Source: SHAN690 sp041391765 (GTDB lineage: Bacteria > Bacteroidota > Bacteroidia > Flavobacteriales_G > Salibacteraceae). From it: DNA of 64,000 bases. The position numbers and the translations under genes are program-made. Under the pieces are notes generated by a model. The model had not been told where the DNA came from. It worked only from the letters and a program-made list of their open reading frames with translations, and made no database searches. Every line of letters starts with the position of its first letter. Position 1 is the stretch's first letter. Location of the stretch: assembly GCA_041391765.1 (NCBI GenBank), contig JAWKNJ010000022.1:1-64000 (forward strand). Direction: 5' to 3'. This document shows positions 53,662 through 62,779 of the stretch, in pieces.

Positions 53662-54672
53662 ATGGCAAAAACGACCGTACTTCTCATTAATCTAGGCACT
53701 CCGGATAGTCCAAGCGTCTCCAACGTGAGGAGTTATTTGAGCCAGTTCCTGAACGATCCGCGTGTGATCGATATCCCTTGGTTGCTGAGAAAGATGCTGG
53801 TCAATTTGATCATCGTTCCTTTTCGAGCGCCTAAGAGCGCGAAGATTTATCAGGAATTATGGACAGATAAGGGTTCTCCAATTATTATTCATGGTGAACG
53901 CGTGAAGACTCTTCTTCAGGAGAAGCTAGGCCAAGAGTACACCGTTGAACTCGCCATGCGCTACAAAAACCCGAGTATTTCATCCGTGCTCGATCGCATT
54001 AGAAAATCGAATCCAACCAAGATTATCGTTTTGCCATTGTTTCCTCACTATGCATCAGCCAGCACCGGTTCTGCATTGCAGGAAGTGATGGATGTTGTTC
54101 GACATTGGTGGGTCATCCCAGAGTTGAGCATGATCAGTCAGTATTGGGATCATCCGGGATTCATCAAGGCTTTTGCTGAACGCGGACGTCAATATGACTG
54201 GCGTGAATACGACCACGTGATTTTCAGCTATCATGGTCTGCCTGAACGACACGTTGACAAGATTTACAATGACGGTTTGTGCGCTGATCGGGACTGCATG
54301 CATGAAGTGAACGATGAAAATACATATTGCTACAAAGCCACATGTTACGGCACCACACGACTCTTGGCAAAGGAGCTTGGCATTCCTACTGAAAAATACA
54401 CCGTAGCATTTCAATCCAGACTGGACCAAAAATGGATTCAGCCATTTAGCGATCAGGTTGTAGAGCAAAAAGGAAAGGAAGGCGCTAAGAAGTTGCTCAT
54501 TTTCTCTCCCGCCTTCGTAGCTGATTGTCTGGAAACTACCATAGAAATTGGGGTAGAATACCAAGAGATCTTTGAAAGACATGGAGGAGAAAAAGTGCAG
54601 CTGGTGGAAAGCCTCAACGATCATCCGATTTGGATTGAGGCCTTGGCCGACATGGTGACAACCCGAACATGA
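53662..54672 (+). CDS. hemH: ferrochelatase
   Basis: Inserts Fe2+ into protoporphyrin IX (or the coproporphyrin equivalent) in heme synthesis. The 336-aa protein begins TTVLLINLGTPDSPSVSNVR, with FLNDPRVIDIP and LWTDKGSPIIIHGE, then the metal-site His in FSYHGLPERHV and the C-terminal LIFSPAFVADCLETTIEI. Length and order are normal. It overlaps the start of pabB by 4 bases (ATGA at 54669), so the two are translationally coupled. Other heme genes are not in the window. Confidence 0.97.
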   Translation: MAKTTVLLINLGTPDSPSVSNVRSYLSQFLNDPRVIDIPWLLRKMLVNLIIVPFRAPKSAKIYQELWTDKGSPIIIHGERVKTLLQEKLGQEYTVELAMRYKNPSISSVLDRIRKSNPTKIIVLPLFPHYASASTGSALQEVMDVVRHWWVIPELSMISQYWDHPGFIKAFAERGRQYDWREYDHVIFSYHGLPERHVDKIYNDGLCADRDCMHEVNDENTYCYKATCYGTTRLLAKELGIPTEKYTVAFQSRLDQKWIQPFSDQVVEQKGKEGAKKLLIFSPAFVADCLETTIEIGVEYQEIFERHGGEKVQLVESLNDHPIWIEALADMVTTRT

Positions 54673-55958
54673 AACGCGAATACAAATCCTACGATGCCCC
54701 AACCCAATGTGCTGAAAAAATGGCGCTTTGGGCCATGGAAGACAATCACGGGTTTTGCTTTCGGGGAAATGGCTGGGCCAAGCACTTTGACTTCCGGTTC
54801 AATGCATTTGCCGGCATGGGGTTAAGCTCTGAGATTATTCCTTTTGAGAAAGCCGCAGAATTCATCCATACTTGCGATGACTTTGTCATAACCCATCTAT
54901 GCTACGACCTCAAAAACCGACTTGAGCGACTCAAATCAAAAAATCCAGACAAAATCGACTTCCCCGAGTTTGGACTCTATTCTCCCCTTTGGACAATAAG
55001 ATTAAATGGAGACTCACTGGAGATTGGTTGGCCATCTGACTTAGCCACAGAGTGCGATGCTGACTTAATCTTTCGACAAATCGTTGAGATCATACCAACC
55101 TCGGCAGAACGTTCTCTGTCAGAATTGGTTCCCGAGGTTTCAAAGGCCGACTATTTGAGGAAAATCCAACAATGTCAACAACACATTCAACGAGGTGATA
55201 TTTATCAAGCCAACGTTTGTCAAGAGTTTAGCTGGAACGTACAAATAATGAATCCAGCAGCGGAATTCAACCGCGGGTTTCATCAAAACCCCAATCCATT
55301 CTCGGTATTGTATCGATTTGGTGGCTGCTATTGCATCAGCTGGAGCCCAGAGCGATTTCTCACCTTTTTCGATTCTCATGTTCTCTCTCAACCGATGAAA
55401 GGCACAAGTCCCCGAGGGCTGAGCGAAGCCGAAGACCGTCAGCATTATAATCAACTAAAATCATCCGAGAAAGACAGGCGTGAAAACGTAATGATCGTGG
55501 ACATGGTTAGAAACGACCTTAGCCATTATGCGGTTCCCGGATCTGTGAAAGTGCCTGAACTTTACGCCATTGAAGCCTATCCGCGTGTGCATCAAATGCA
55601 CAGTACGGTTAAAGCAACTTTAAAGCCTAACACAAGATTATTCGATGCATTGCTAAAAGCTTTCCCGATGGGAAGCATGACGGGCGCTCCAAAGATCAAA
55701 GCCATGGAGATCATTGATGAGATTGAAAACTCGAAACGAGGACTGTTTTCAGGTACCATTGGATTTATCACTCCCGATAAATCTGCAGACTTCAATGTCA
55801 TTATTCGATCATTGATCTACAATGAGTCTGCAAAGTCGCTTTCGTGTCACGTGGGTGGAGGGATCACAGCCCTTAGTGATGCTGAATCAGAATATGCGGA
55901 GAGTCTCGTAAAATTTGAGCCTATTCGACAACTGCTGGAACCCATCGCTGTGGTGTAG
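54669..55958 (+). CDS. pabB: chorismate-binding enzyme, aminodeoxychorismate synthase component I type
   Basis: Converts chorismate and ammonia to aminodeoxychorismate for folate synthesis. The 429-aa protein has the chorismate-binding core: QRGDIYQANVCQEF, CISWSPERFL, MKGTSPRG, ENVMIVDMVRNDLSHYAVPG and GSMTGAPKIKAMEIIDEIE, with the end GGGITALSDAESEYAES. PIKGT-like becomes PMKGT here. Length and lack of a neighbouring trpG favour PabB over TrpE, though the two are hard to separate by eye. It overlaps hemH by 4 bases, and tilS follows after 9 bases. Confidence 0.85.
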   Translation: MKREYKSYDAPTQCAEKMALWAMEDNHGFCFRGNGWAKHFDFRFNAFAGMGLSSEIIPFEKAAEFIHTCDDFVITHLCYDLKNRLERLKSKNPDKIDFPEFGLYSPLWTIRLNGDSLEIGWPSDLATECDADLIFRQIVEIIPTSAERSLSELVPEVSKADYLRKIQQCQQHIQRGDIYQANVCQEFSWNVQIMNPAAEFNRGFHQNPNPFSVLYRFGGCYCISWSPERFLTFFDSHVLSQPMKGTSPRGLSEAEDRQHYNQLKSSEKDRRENVMIVDMVRNDLSHYAVPGSVKVPELYAIEAYPRVHQMHSTVKATLKPNTRLFDALLKAFPMGSMTGAPKIKAMEIIDEIENSKRGLFSGTIGFITPDKSADFNVIIRSLIYNESAKSLSCHVGGGITALSDAESEYAESLVKFEPIRQLLEPIAVV

Positions 55959-55967
55959 CTTTGTCGG

Positions 55968-57251
55968 ATGCACAAGGCGATAGCCCTTATCCGCGAAAAG
56001 AATCTTTTAACCATGGCCGACCACGTTCTCGTGGCCATCAGTGGCGGGCGAGATAGTGTTGCGTTGGCACACTTTCTTAAGAATCAAGGATTTCAAATTG
56101 CGCTGGCGCACATCAATTATAGTCTGCGTGCCAAAGAGTCGGACGATGATGAAGCGTTTGTTCGATCAATTGCTTTGACATGGGATGTTCCACTTCACAT
56201 TCTTAATGCAACGGCTGATATGCAGACCAACGCAAACATTCAAGAGCGAGCGCGTGAACTGCGATATGCATACTTCCAATCGCTTTGCGATGAACACGGT
56301 TATACCAAAGTAGCTGTGGGTCACCACTTGGAAGATAGCCTCGAAACTGTGCTCTTGAATTTTACTCGAGGCACTGGAATTCTGGGCATGGGTGGCATCA
56401 GCGCCATGCGCAACAGCATCATTAGGCCACTTCTTACCACCCCACGATCCGAAATCGAAGATTACATCCGTGAGAATCATTTGACGTATCGAGACGATTC
56501 ATCCAATGACTCCGATAAATACTCACGCAACCGGATTCGGCATCATGTTTTACCAGAATTGAAAACACAAACGGAGAACAGTCTTAGTCGAATAACAAAG
56601 AGCTTGGAGTTGATTCAGGAAGATAGCGAGGCACTTTCATCCATGGCCCGCTTGATTCTTGAAAACACTCCGGACGGTCATTGTGTTTCTCTCGATCGTA
56701 TTCCTCGATCCTGCGGAGCCACTTGGATTTACCATTGTATCAAAGATTTTGGATTTAACCGAGTGCAATGTGACGATCTCTTTCAGGGCAATCCAGGTTC
56801 GATCATCAAGTCTGCTACCCATCGCGCAACCATTCAGGATGGCGAATTAAGGATTGCGCCAATGTCTGCACCACCTGAAGAATTAATCATCCAACATGAA
56901 GGTACATATCAAATGGAAGGGTTGAACATCGAAGTGTCATCGAATGAATTTCAACCTCATTTGTTACCTCGATCGAAATATGATGTTTGGCTCCGATCAG
57001 ATCATGTTTCATTTCCCCTCACCTTTAGACCGTGGCGAAATGGGGATCGGATTCAACCCCTTGGTCTGCAGTACCAAGTGTTGGTAAGTGATTACCTGAA
57101 GGACAAGCACGCAGACAGGCTGAGCAAAGCCAATACGCTCGTCCTATGTTCAGGCAAAGGGGAGATTGCATGGCTCATCGGCTACACGATTTCTGAAAAT
57201 TTCAAGTGCACGAATGAAACGCGAATGGTAGTTTCGATAAAGATCAACTAA
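55968..57251 (+). CDS. tilS: tRNA(Ile)-lysidine synthase
   Basis: Modifies C34 of tRNA-Ile(CAU) to lysidine so that it reads AUA. The enzyme is essential. The 427-aa protein has the PP-loop SGGRDSVALAHFL near residue 25, then LAHINYSLR, VGHHLEDSLETVLLNFTRGT, MGGISAMRNSIIRPLL and RNRIRHHVLPEL. The C-terminal domain has RPWRNGDRIQPLG. Here the PP-loop has Arg where many have Xaa-Asp-Ser, which is within family variation. It lies 9 bases after pabB. Confidence 0.95.
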   Translation: MHKAIALIREKNLLTMADHVLVAISGGRDSVALAHFLKNQGFQIALAHINYSLRAKESDDDEAFVRSIALTWDVPLHILNATADMQTNANIQERARELRYAYFQSLCDEHGYTKVAVGHHLEDSLETVLLNFTRGTGILGMGGISAMRNSIIRPLLTTPRSEIEDYIRENHLTYRDDSSNDSDKYSRNRIRHHVLPELKTQTENSLSRITKSLELIQEDSEALSSMARLILENTPDGHCVSLDRIPRSCGATWIYHCIKDFGFNRVQCDDLFQGNPGSIIKSATHRATIQDGELRIAPMSAPPEELIIQHEGTYQMEGLNIEVSSNEFQPHLLPRSKYDVWLRSDHVSFPLTFRPWRNGDRIQPLGLQYQVLVSDYLKDKHADRLSKANTLVLCSGKGEIAWLIGYTISENFKCTNETRMVVSIKIN

Positions 57252-57261
57252 CTTAGCATCC

Positions 57262-57747
57262 ATGGCTACGCACCCCGACTTTCACGAAAGACAATACCTT
57301 GGGTTCAATCGATTCGGATTGGTTCGAAGGATGGTGATTGTTCTTTTCTGCTTCGTGTTTTACCTCGTTTCTGAGGATAACACTGGCAATACAGCTGATC
57401 TGTTCTTCTATTTGGGATTGATCATCTTGGCCATGAGTGCCGGAGCCATGCTCGTTTCCCATTTGGACACAACCTTAACCGGAACCACCCTGAAACTCAT
57501 TGGCCCCATGACCTTTCGCCAGGTGGAAATGGAGGTCAAGGGAATCACAGACATTAGTGTAAAGCCTTACTCCAATTTTCTGATGAGCCGACCCATGTTT
57601 AACCTCCATCGCAAAGACGCCCGCAGGTTTTACACTCACGGGAAATGGTGTGTTGAATTCACCACCGCTGAAGGAGAGACGGTTTTACTGGGCAGTCAGC
57701 GCCCTAAAGAGCTTAAGCAGGCTTTAGAAGAAGCTCAGACAAAATAG
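57262..57747 (+). CDS. small membrane protein of unknown function
   Basis: The 161-aa protein has two adjacent membrane segments (MVIVLFCFVFYLVS and LFFYLGLIILAMSAGAML, about residues 28-70). A C-terminal soluble domain of about 90 residues alternates strands in a way that resembles a bacterial PH-like domain (TLTGTTLKLIGPMTF, then GKWCVEFTTAEGETVLLGSQ). I recognise no named family. It lies 10 bases after tilS and is the last gene of the plus-strand run. Confidence 0.7.
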   Translation: MATHPDFHERQYLGFNRFGLVRRMVIVLFCFVFYLVSEDNTGNTADLFFYLGLIILAMSAGAMLVSHLDTTLTGTTLKLIGPMTFRQVEMEVKGITDISVKPYSNFLMSRPMFNLHRKDARRFYTHGKWCVEFTTAEGETVLLGSQRPKELKQALEEAQTK

Positions 57748-57770
57748 AAAAGGCCGCGCAAAGCGCAGCC
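57741..57770 (-). terminator. candidate terminator for the choice-of-anchor-I-type gene
   Basis: A stem of 57752-57759 with 57763-57770 (one mismatch) and loop AAA is followed on the minus strand by a T-rich run (57741-57751). It overlaps the end of the small membrane protein gene. Confidence 0.5.
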
Positions 57771-57798
57771 CCTCCCTACCTAACTATGATGAAGAAAA

Positions 57799-59613
57799 TT
57801 ATTGCTTGATGAACGTCATAGTCACACCGCGTTCATCACGAATCATGTAAAGACCTTCAGGAAGTGTTGCTACTTCGATGCGAGCCGTTTTGTTCGCAGT
57901 TTGAACAATCTGTCCGGTCATGTCATAAACAGTAAAGTTTCCTTTTTTAGACACCGTCAACACATCTGACACAGGATTTGGATAGATTCGGAAATTCGCG
58001 GTTTTATTAATTTGAGCAACGCTTGTGTTGGTGTCTGTAGTATCAACCGGTGGGTTGTACTTTGCTCCAACAATTTGGAAAACACTTACTGTTCCGCTCA
58101 CTTCGTTTGAGGTCACGATATAATAGTTGCTATCGGTAGTATACATGCCGTGAATGAACAACACATCCTCTACACCTAAATCACCAGTCGCTTCAGTAGT
58201 TGGATCCACTTCGTTGAAGTCGCGGAAGTTGATGTAATCCACAAATGTTGGAGCGGTTGGGTTAGCGATATTGTACATCATCACACCCCCCTGACGCTCC
58301 AAACCAATAAATGCATAAGGTACGCTATCAATTACAGCCACTTCAATGGCCTCGGGCTCAGGACCTTTATCGTCCGACCGGTTATCGAATGAATCGTTTT
58401 CATCATTGGTTGAATTGAAGTTATCAGGCTCAATTGTTTTCAGCTTTTGCTCAAACTGATCACCTGAATCATATATCAATGAACCACTTGCTGACCAGAT
58501 GCTGAATGATCTTGCTCCATACGTATAGATCTGATCAAAGTCACCGTCACCATCAACATCACCCATCGATGAGGTTATCTTAATCCGACCACCCGTTTCG
58601 TCTGCTTGAAGGGTTGCTGCATTTGGGAATGCGGTTGAATCAAGGTCTACATCTTTCAGTCGTTCTTCTTCCGAATAACCATCATAATCTCTTGAATCAC
58701 CTTCATTGGCCGTCAGATAGTACGTTGTTCCGTTGATGTCGATTGTAGTGATTGCATCAGGCAAGTACAACCCTCGGAAAGGATAGGAGGTAATGTTAAT
58801 CACGTCATCCTTATCACTGGCATCCAGGCCATTACCTAAAACCGAATGGTCCTTAAAACCTAGCGGCTGAATGTCGGTAATTGTTTTAGAAACGATGTCT
58901 ATTACCGCCACCGCATTATTTTCCTGGAGGGTCACAAATGCGGTGGAATTATCCTCTGAGATAGTCACGTATTCAGGTTCATAGTTTGCGGCTGAATCAT
59001 ATCCGGTTTGAGGTCCAAAATTTCTAACGTTCTCAAAAGAACCGGTGTAATCGGTGATCAACAAGTCAGTAACGTTTGTTTGGGCTACAGAAGCAATACC
59101 AACTGAAACATCTATGATTGACACGGATCCTGCAGGATCTTCACTCCAATCGTCACTAGGCTCACCTTCGTTGGCGACCAAGACGTATTTACCATCCGGT
59201 GAAAACGTCACCATATCAGGAAGATATCCGACTTCAACAGAGCTCTTGAATGTTCCACTTGCATCGAAGAATACGATTTTTCCCCTATCCATGGTGCTAG
59301 CACCTTGAACAGCCACAGCGACAAAACCATCGTATGCGCTTACACTGTTCACTCCATCACCATATGCGTCCAAGTCTATTTCGGTGACAAGAGAAATATT
59401 GGTAGGATCAGAGAAATCAATGATTCCAACTGAGTTTGCATTTGCATTTGAAAAGAACAGTTTGTTCGAAGTCTTGTCAAATGTTACAATCTCAGCGGCC
59501 CCCTCTCCAAATACGCCAGAATGGTAGGTGGAGACATGTTCTAATGACAGTGATTGCGCTCCAGTAGTCAGTGAAAAAAAAGCCGCTGCGGCCAAAAAGT
59601 ATAGTTTCTTCAT
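57799..59613 (-). CDS. secreted choice-of-anchor-I-type beta-propeller protein with T9SS type-A sorting domain
   Basis: From the ATG at 59613 the 604-aa protein starts MKKLYFLAAAAFFSLTTGAQ, a signal peptide. An earlier in-frame Met (59643) is rejected. The main part (about 25-520) is a seven-bladed-propeller-like region of the choice-of-anchor I type: GEGAAEIVTFDKTSNKLFF, then LPDMVTFSPDGKYVLVANEG, EPEYVTISEDNSTAFVTLQE and YYLTANEGDSRDYDGYSEEE. This family is often annotated as alkaline-phosphatase-like, but no phosphatase active site is evident. The last ~70 residues (FRIYPNPVSDVLTV, MTGQIV, LPEGLYMI) are a T9SS type-A sorting signal. Confidence 0.9.
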   Translation of the reverse strand: MKKLYFLAAAAFFSLTTGAQSLSLEHVSTYHSGVFGEGAAEIVTFDKTSNKLFFSNANANSVGIIDFSDPTNISLVTEIDLDAYGDGVNSVSAYDGFVAVAVQGASTMDRGKIVFFDASGTFKSSVEVGYLPDMVTFSPDGKYVLVANEGEPSDDWSEDPAGSVSIIDVSVGIASVAQTNVTDLLITDYTGSFENVRNFGPQTGYDSAANYEPEYVTISEDNSTAFVTLQENNAVAVIDIVSKTITDIQPLGFKDHSVLGNGLDASDKDDVINITSYPFRGLYLPDAITTIDINGTTYYLTANEGDSRDYDGYSEEERLKDVDLDSTAFPNAATLQADETGGRIKITSSMGDVDGDGDFDQIYTYGARSFSIWSASGSLIYDSGDQFEQKLKTIEPDNFNSTNDENDSFDNRSDDKGPEPEAIEVAVIDSVPYAFIGLERQGGVMMYNIANPTAPTFVDYINFRDFNEVDPTTEATGDLGVEDVLFIHGMYTTDSNYYIVTSNEVSGTVSVFQIVGAKYNPPVDTTDTNTSVAQINKTANFRIYPNPVSDVLTVSKKGNFTVYDMTGQIVQTANKTARIEVATLPEGLYMIRDERGVTMTFIKQ

Positions 59614-59718
59614 TTCGCTTGTTTTAGTTGACGCAAAGCTCAAACGAAGCGAAGTGAATAACCTTAAAACAAGCTTATGCTTGGTTCACGAAGTCGTTAC
59701 CCAAATATGAACCAAATT

Positions 59719-60420
59719 TTAAAACGGGGAAATGGTTAGCCCAATGCTCAAGGCATTCATGTCTTTCATGCCTTTTCCAGTTTGGAAGAACGTAGAAAGC
59801 GAATAATATCCGGTTAACATAACCGCGCCATATCCGAACCTCAAGGTAGGGCCATACCTGAATAATGCGGTATGAGGATAATAATACAGCTTGGTCTTGA
59901 AATCGTTATTATCTATGATTTTCTCATGAACGTTAATGCGATAGCCAACTCGACCTCCGACAGCCACCTTCCATCGATGTTCTCGGCTGTCTTCATTGGT
60001 GCGGAATCTAAGCTCCACTGGAACATCCAGATAGTTTAATGAAATCTTGCCCTTGTCTTTGATGGTTGACGGCTGCGCCTGAAACTCCGCCACATCCAGC
60101 GCTGCATTCTTTACAACAAGGGCATTTGTGTAATAATTATGAGATGTGAACCCTCCACCGATTGCAATGCTATAGTTACCATTTCTATTTAGTGGATAGT
60201 CGTACATCAACGCCACAGATATTCCTCTCCCATACCATTTCTGCTTCACAGGACCATTTAAACCCAAAAGTCGATCCCAGTTAAAATCAACTAACATCAT
60301 GTCTTGATGAGGCTTCTTGTCATCCGATTTCTCGGAAGAGCTTCTTTCAATATTGAGCGTATCTTGGCCAAGTGCAAAGACACCAATTGCTACCAGGAAA
60401 ACAGAAAGGAGGTATTTCAT
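59719..60420 (-). CDS. outer-membrane beta-barrel protein (PorT/porin-like)
   Basis: The 233-aa protein has a signal peptide (MKYLLSVFLVAIGVFALGQ) and then alternating beta-strands ending in Phe (LSIGLTISPF), as expected of an outer-membrane barrel. Patterns such as YNYPL-like YDYPLNRNGNYSIAIGGGF, LNYLDVPVELRFR and WKVAVGGRVGYRI are typical of the broad outer-membrane beta-barrel family in Bacteroidota, which includes PorT-like proteins. The function is not assignable. An exact -7 element (TACCTTTG, 60438-60445) lies 17 bases before the ATG. It is divergent from the FG-GAP protein gene. Confidence 0.82.
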   Translation of the reverse strand: MKYLLSVFLVAIGVFALGQDTLNIERSSSEKSDDKKPHQDMMLVDFNWDRLLGLNGPVKQKWYGRGISVALMYDYPLNRNGNYSIAIGGGFTSHNYYTNALVVKNAALDVAEFQAQPSTIKDKGKISLNYLDVPVELRFRTNEDSREHRWKVAVGGRVGYRINVHEKIIDNNDFKTKLYYYPHTALFRYGPTLRFGYGAVMLTGYYSLSTFFQTGKGMKDMNALSIGLTISPF

Positions 60421-60437
60421 GAATCTTTTATCGCGGT

Positions 60438-60445
60438 CAAAGGTA
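60438..60445 (-). promoter_or_regulatory. -7 element TACCTTTG for the outer-membrane barrel gene
   Basis: An exact TAnnTTTG match on the minus strand, 17 bases before the ATG at 60420. Confidence 0.6.
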
Positions 60446-60511
60446 ATGGTTGACGATGTTCAGGGCGAAATAGATACAACGACACGATCATTTTGTGCGT
60501 CTGAAAAACCA

Positions 60512-62779
60512 ATGAGGGCTTTTCAGATTGCCGGACTCTTGCTGACCATTATGAGTGCTCCAGTGTTCGCTCAATTCAATGTTGGGTTCACACTAAGCAA
60601 TGATATACCAGTAATTAAAGGATCTGATACCATTTCCATGGCTTGGGCTGGAGGAATGAATAATCCGCAATTCAGCCCCCTTAACTTTCTACCGTCCGCA
60701 GGTGATGAGCTGTTTTCGTTCGACCGTGACGGAGCATTGTTCAAGGGGTTTCAGTACAATGCCCTCAACAAAGAAATGATTTGGGTCCCCTACATGGACA
60801 GCATCCCGTTTGGAAACCATTTTCCAAAACTCACAAGTGGCAAAAGTTCCTTTTGCTTGTTAAGAGATTACAATGGTGATGGAAAACCAGACATTTTCAG
60901 TGGAACGGAGCTCGAGGGCATTGCTGCATATGAAAATGTTGGAGCGGCATTCCCGGAATTCGAGCTAAGGATTCCAAGACTCAGAGTCAAGGTCCCCGGT
61001 GGATATCGAACACTTTCTTCTGCAGGAAATAAGCTTCCGGAAATTCGCGACCTAGATGAGGATGGGGATCTGGATTTTTTGATATTCTCACCTGGTAATA
61101 TGACCGGAGTTCCCAATTTTCATACAGTTGTTGTATTCGAAAATATGGGAATGGATGACTATGGAACTCCTGATTCTTTTTTATTCATAGTTGGCAATGG
61201 TTGCTGGGGTAAAGTTGGCGCTCCAGCCGCCCCTTTTGACCCTACGAACTGGCAAGAGTATGATTGTGATGGAGGTAATGGGAATGTGGTGAGAGATATC
61301 ACTTCAACCCACGCCATGCATGATATTAATGGTGATGGGAAACTTGACTTACTTATTACCAGCGATCATCATAATTCCATCTTCTCCATGAATAATATTG
61401 GCACGAATGAATTTGGAGAAATTGATCTTGCCACCATGGACACAAACTTTCCAGTGAATGACATCGAAGTTTCATTGGCGAATGAACCATATCCGTATTT
61501 TTTGGATATAGACAACGATGGAGATGATGACATGTTAATTGGCGCAAATCACTATAGCAAGTATTCCAACTTAGAATATGATACATCAGGAACTATACTC
61601 ACTGACTTGCTGTATCGTAATAACGGCTCTGATTCTGAACCAAAATTCGAGCTAGAAGGTCAAGGCTATATCTCACGAAATATGATCGATGTAGGCATTC
61701 GTTCTTTTCCTGCCTTTGGAGATCTAACCGGTGACGGCTTGCCAGACATGGTTGTCGGAAACAGCGGCTATAGCGTTTTTAACCCTGATTTATCGCCAGC
61801 GTTTTTGCAGTACTACAAGAATTTGGGATCTAAGGAAGCCCCAGTCTATAAATTAGTTAATACGAATTTTGCCGAAGTCAATTTGTTGAACCTTTATATT
61901 GCCCATCCGACACTTGGAGATCTAGATGATGACGGTGATTTGGACATGGTTGTAGGTGACGGGCAAGGGTACATTCACATTTATGAAAACACGGGAAGCG
62001 CCACTGCACTATATTTTGAACTGAAGGCTTCCAAGTATAAAAATATTCATCTTCAGGGAGAGGCGCACCCACAACTCTTTGACATGAACAGTGATGGAAT
62101 GCTTGACCTGATTATTGGTGATGGCTCCGGTAAAATTCACTACTTCGAGAATGACGGTTCAGACACAGAATTTGATTTTGATCAAAATCCAACCATCACA
62201 AAAATGGGTGGTCTTGACTTGTTCAAAACTCGCGGGGGAATGACCTGCCCATATTTCACCCGCAACCTAGACAGCACCAATTTGCTTTACCTGTTTGTTG
62301 GCACTGAAGATGGAATCATTAATGGTTATGGTCCAATCACGGATTTCGGAGGAGATTACACTCTAGTCGATTCCATCGTTGTTGAAGCGCACCAAACATC
62401 CATTACTGGCTTGAATCTTTTTGGAGACAAGCGCGATGAACTGTGCGTTGGACAGCGATCGGGTGGTCTTTATTTGCTCAATCGAACCAATAATATTACG
62501 ATCGGAATGAGCCATGTAGTGTCAAAAAGGAGCGAAATACGACTTCAACCGAACCCTACGCACGATCAAACACTTGTGAAAATGCAAGCCTCAAGCAAAG
62601 CTGGTGCACAAATGCGAGTAACTGACATTCAAGGCAATGTGATTTCCGAAAAACATATCAATCCGACAAACGGTTACTACAATGAGAATATTGACCTTCG
62701 CGGCTTTCCGCGAGGTGTTTACCTCGTCTCTGTTGTAGAAAATGACGCTGTTTCGTGGGCCAAGCTTGTTTTAGAATAA
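60512..62779 (+). CDS. secreted FG-GAP/VCBS repeat protein with T9SS type-A sorting domain
   Basis: From the ATG at 60512 the 755-aa protein starts MRAFQIAGLLLTIMSAPVFAQ, a signal peptide. A reading from 60317 runs backwards into the divergent barrel gene and is rejected. The body contains many FG-GAP/VCBS Ca-binding-like repeats: RDYNGDGKPDIFSG, DLDEDGDLDFLIFS, HDINGDGKLDLLITS, DIDNDGDDDMLIGA, DLTGDGLPDMVVGN, DLDDDGDLDMVVGD and DMNSDGMLDLIIGD. The C-terminus (IRLQPNPTHDQTLVKM, VTDIQGNV, GFPRGVYLVSV) is a T9SS type-A sorting signal. It is probably a surface beta-propeller of unknown binding role. A paralog follows directly. Confidence 0.9.
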   Translation: MRAFQIAGLLLTIMSAPVFAQFNVGFTLSNDIPVIKGSDTISMAWAGGMNNPQFSPLNFLPSAGDELFSFDRDGALFKGFQYNALNKEMIWVPYMDSIPFGNHFPKLTSGKSSFCLLRDYNGDGKPDIFSGTELEGIAAYENVGAAFPEFELRIPRLRVKVPGGYRTLSSAGNKLPEIRDLDEDGDLDFLIFSPGNMTGVPNFHTVVVFENMGMDDYGTPDSFLFIVGNGCWGKVGAPAAPFDPTNWQEYDCDGGNGNVVRDITSTHAMHDINGDGKLDLLITSDHHNSIFSMNNIGTNEFGEIDLATMDTNFPVNDIEVSLANEPYPYFLDIDNDGDDDMLIGANHYSKYSNLEYDTSGTILTDLLYRNNGSDSEPKFELEGQGYISRNMIDVGIRSFPAFGDLTGDGLPDMVVGNSGYSVFNPDLSPAFLQYYKNLGSKEAPVYKLVNTNFAEVNLLNLYIAHPTLGDLDDDGDLDMVVGDGQGYIHIYENTGSATALYFELKASKYKNIHLQGEAHPQLFDMNSDGMLDLIIGDGSGKIHYFENDGSDTEFDFDQNPTITKMGGLDLFKTRGGMTCPYFTRNLDSTNLLYLFVGTEDGIINGYGPITDFGGDYTLVDSIVVEAHQTSITGLNLFGDKRDELCVGQRSGGLYLLNRTNNITIGMSHVVSKRSEIRLQPNPTHDQTLVKMQASSKAGAQMRVTDIQGNVISEKHINPTNGYYNENIDLRGFPRGVYLVSVVENDAVSWAKLVLE

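Noticed and set aside
54669..55958. Anthranilate synthase TrpE instead of PabB
   Set aside because: No trpG or other trp genes are adjacent, and the length and motifs fit PabB slightly better. The distinction remains uncertain, and confidence was lowered accordingly.
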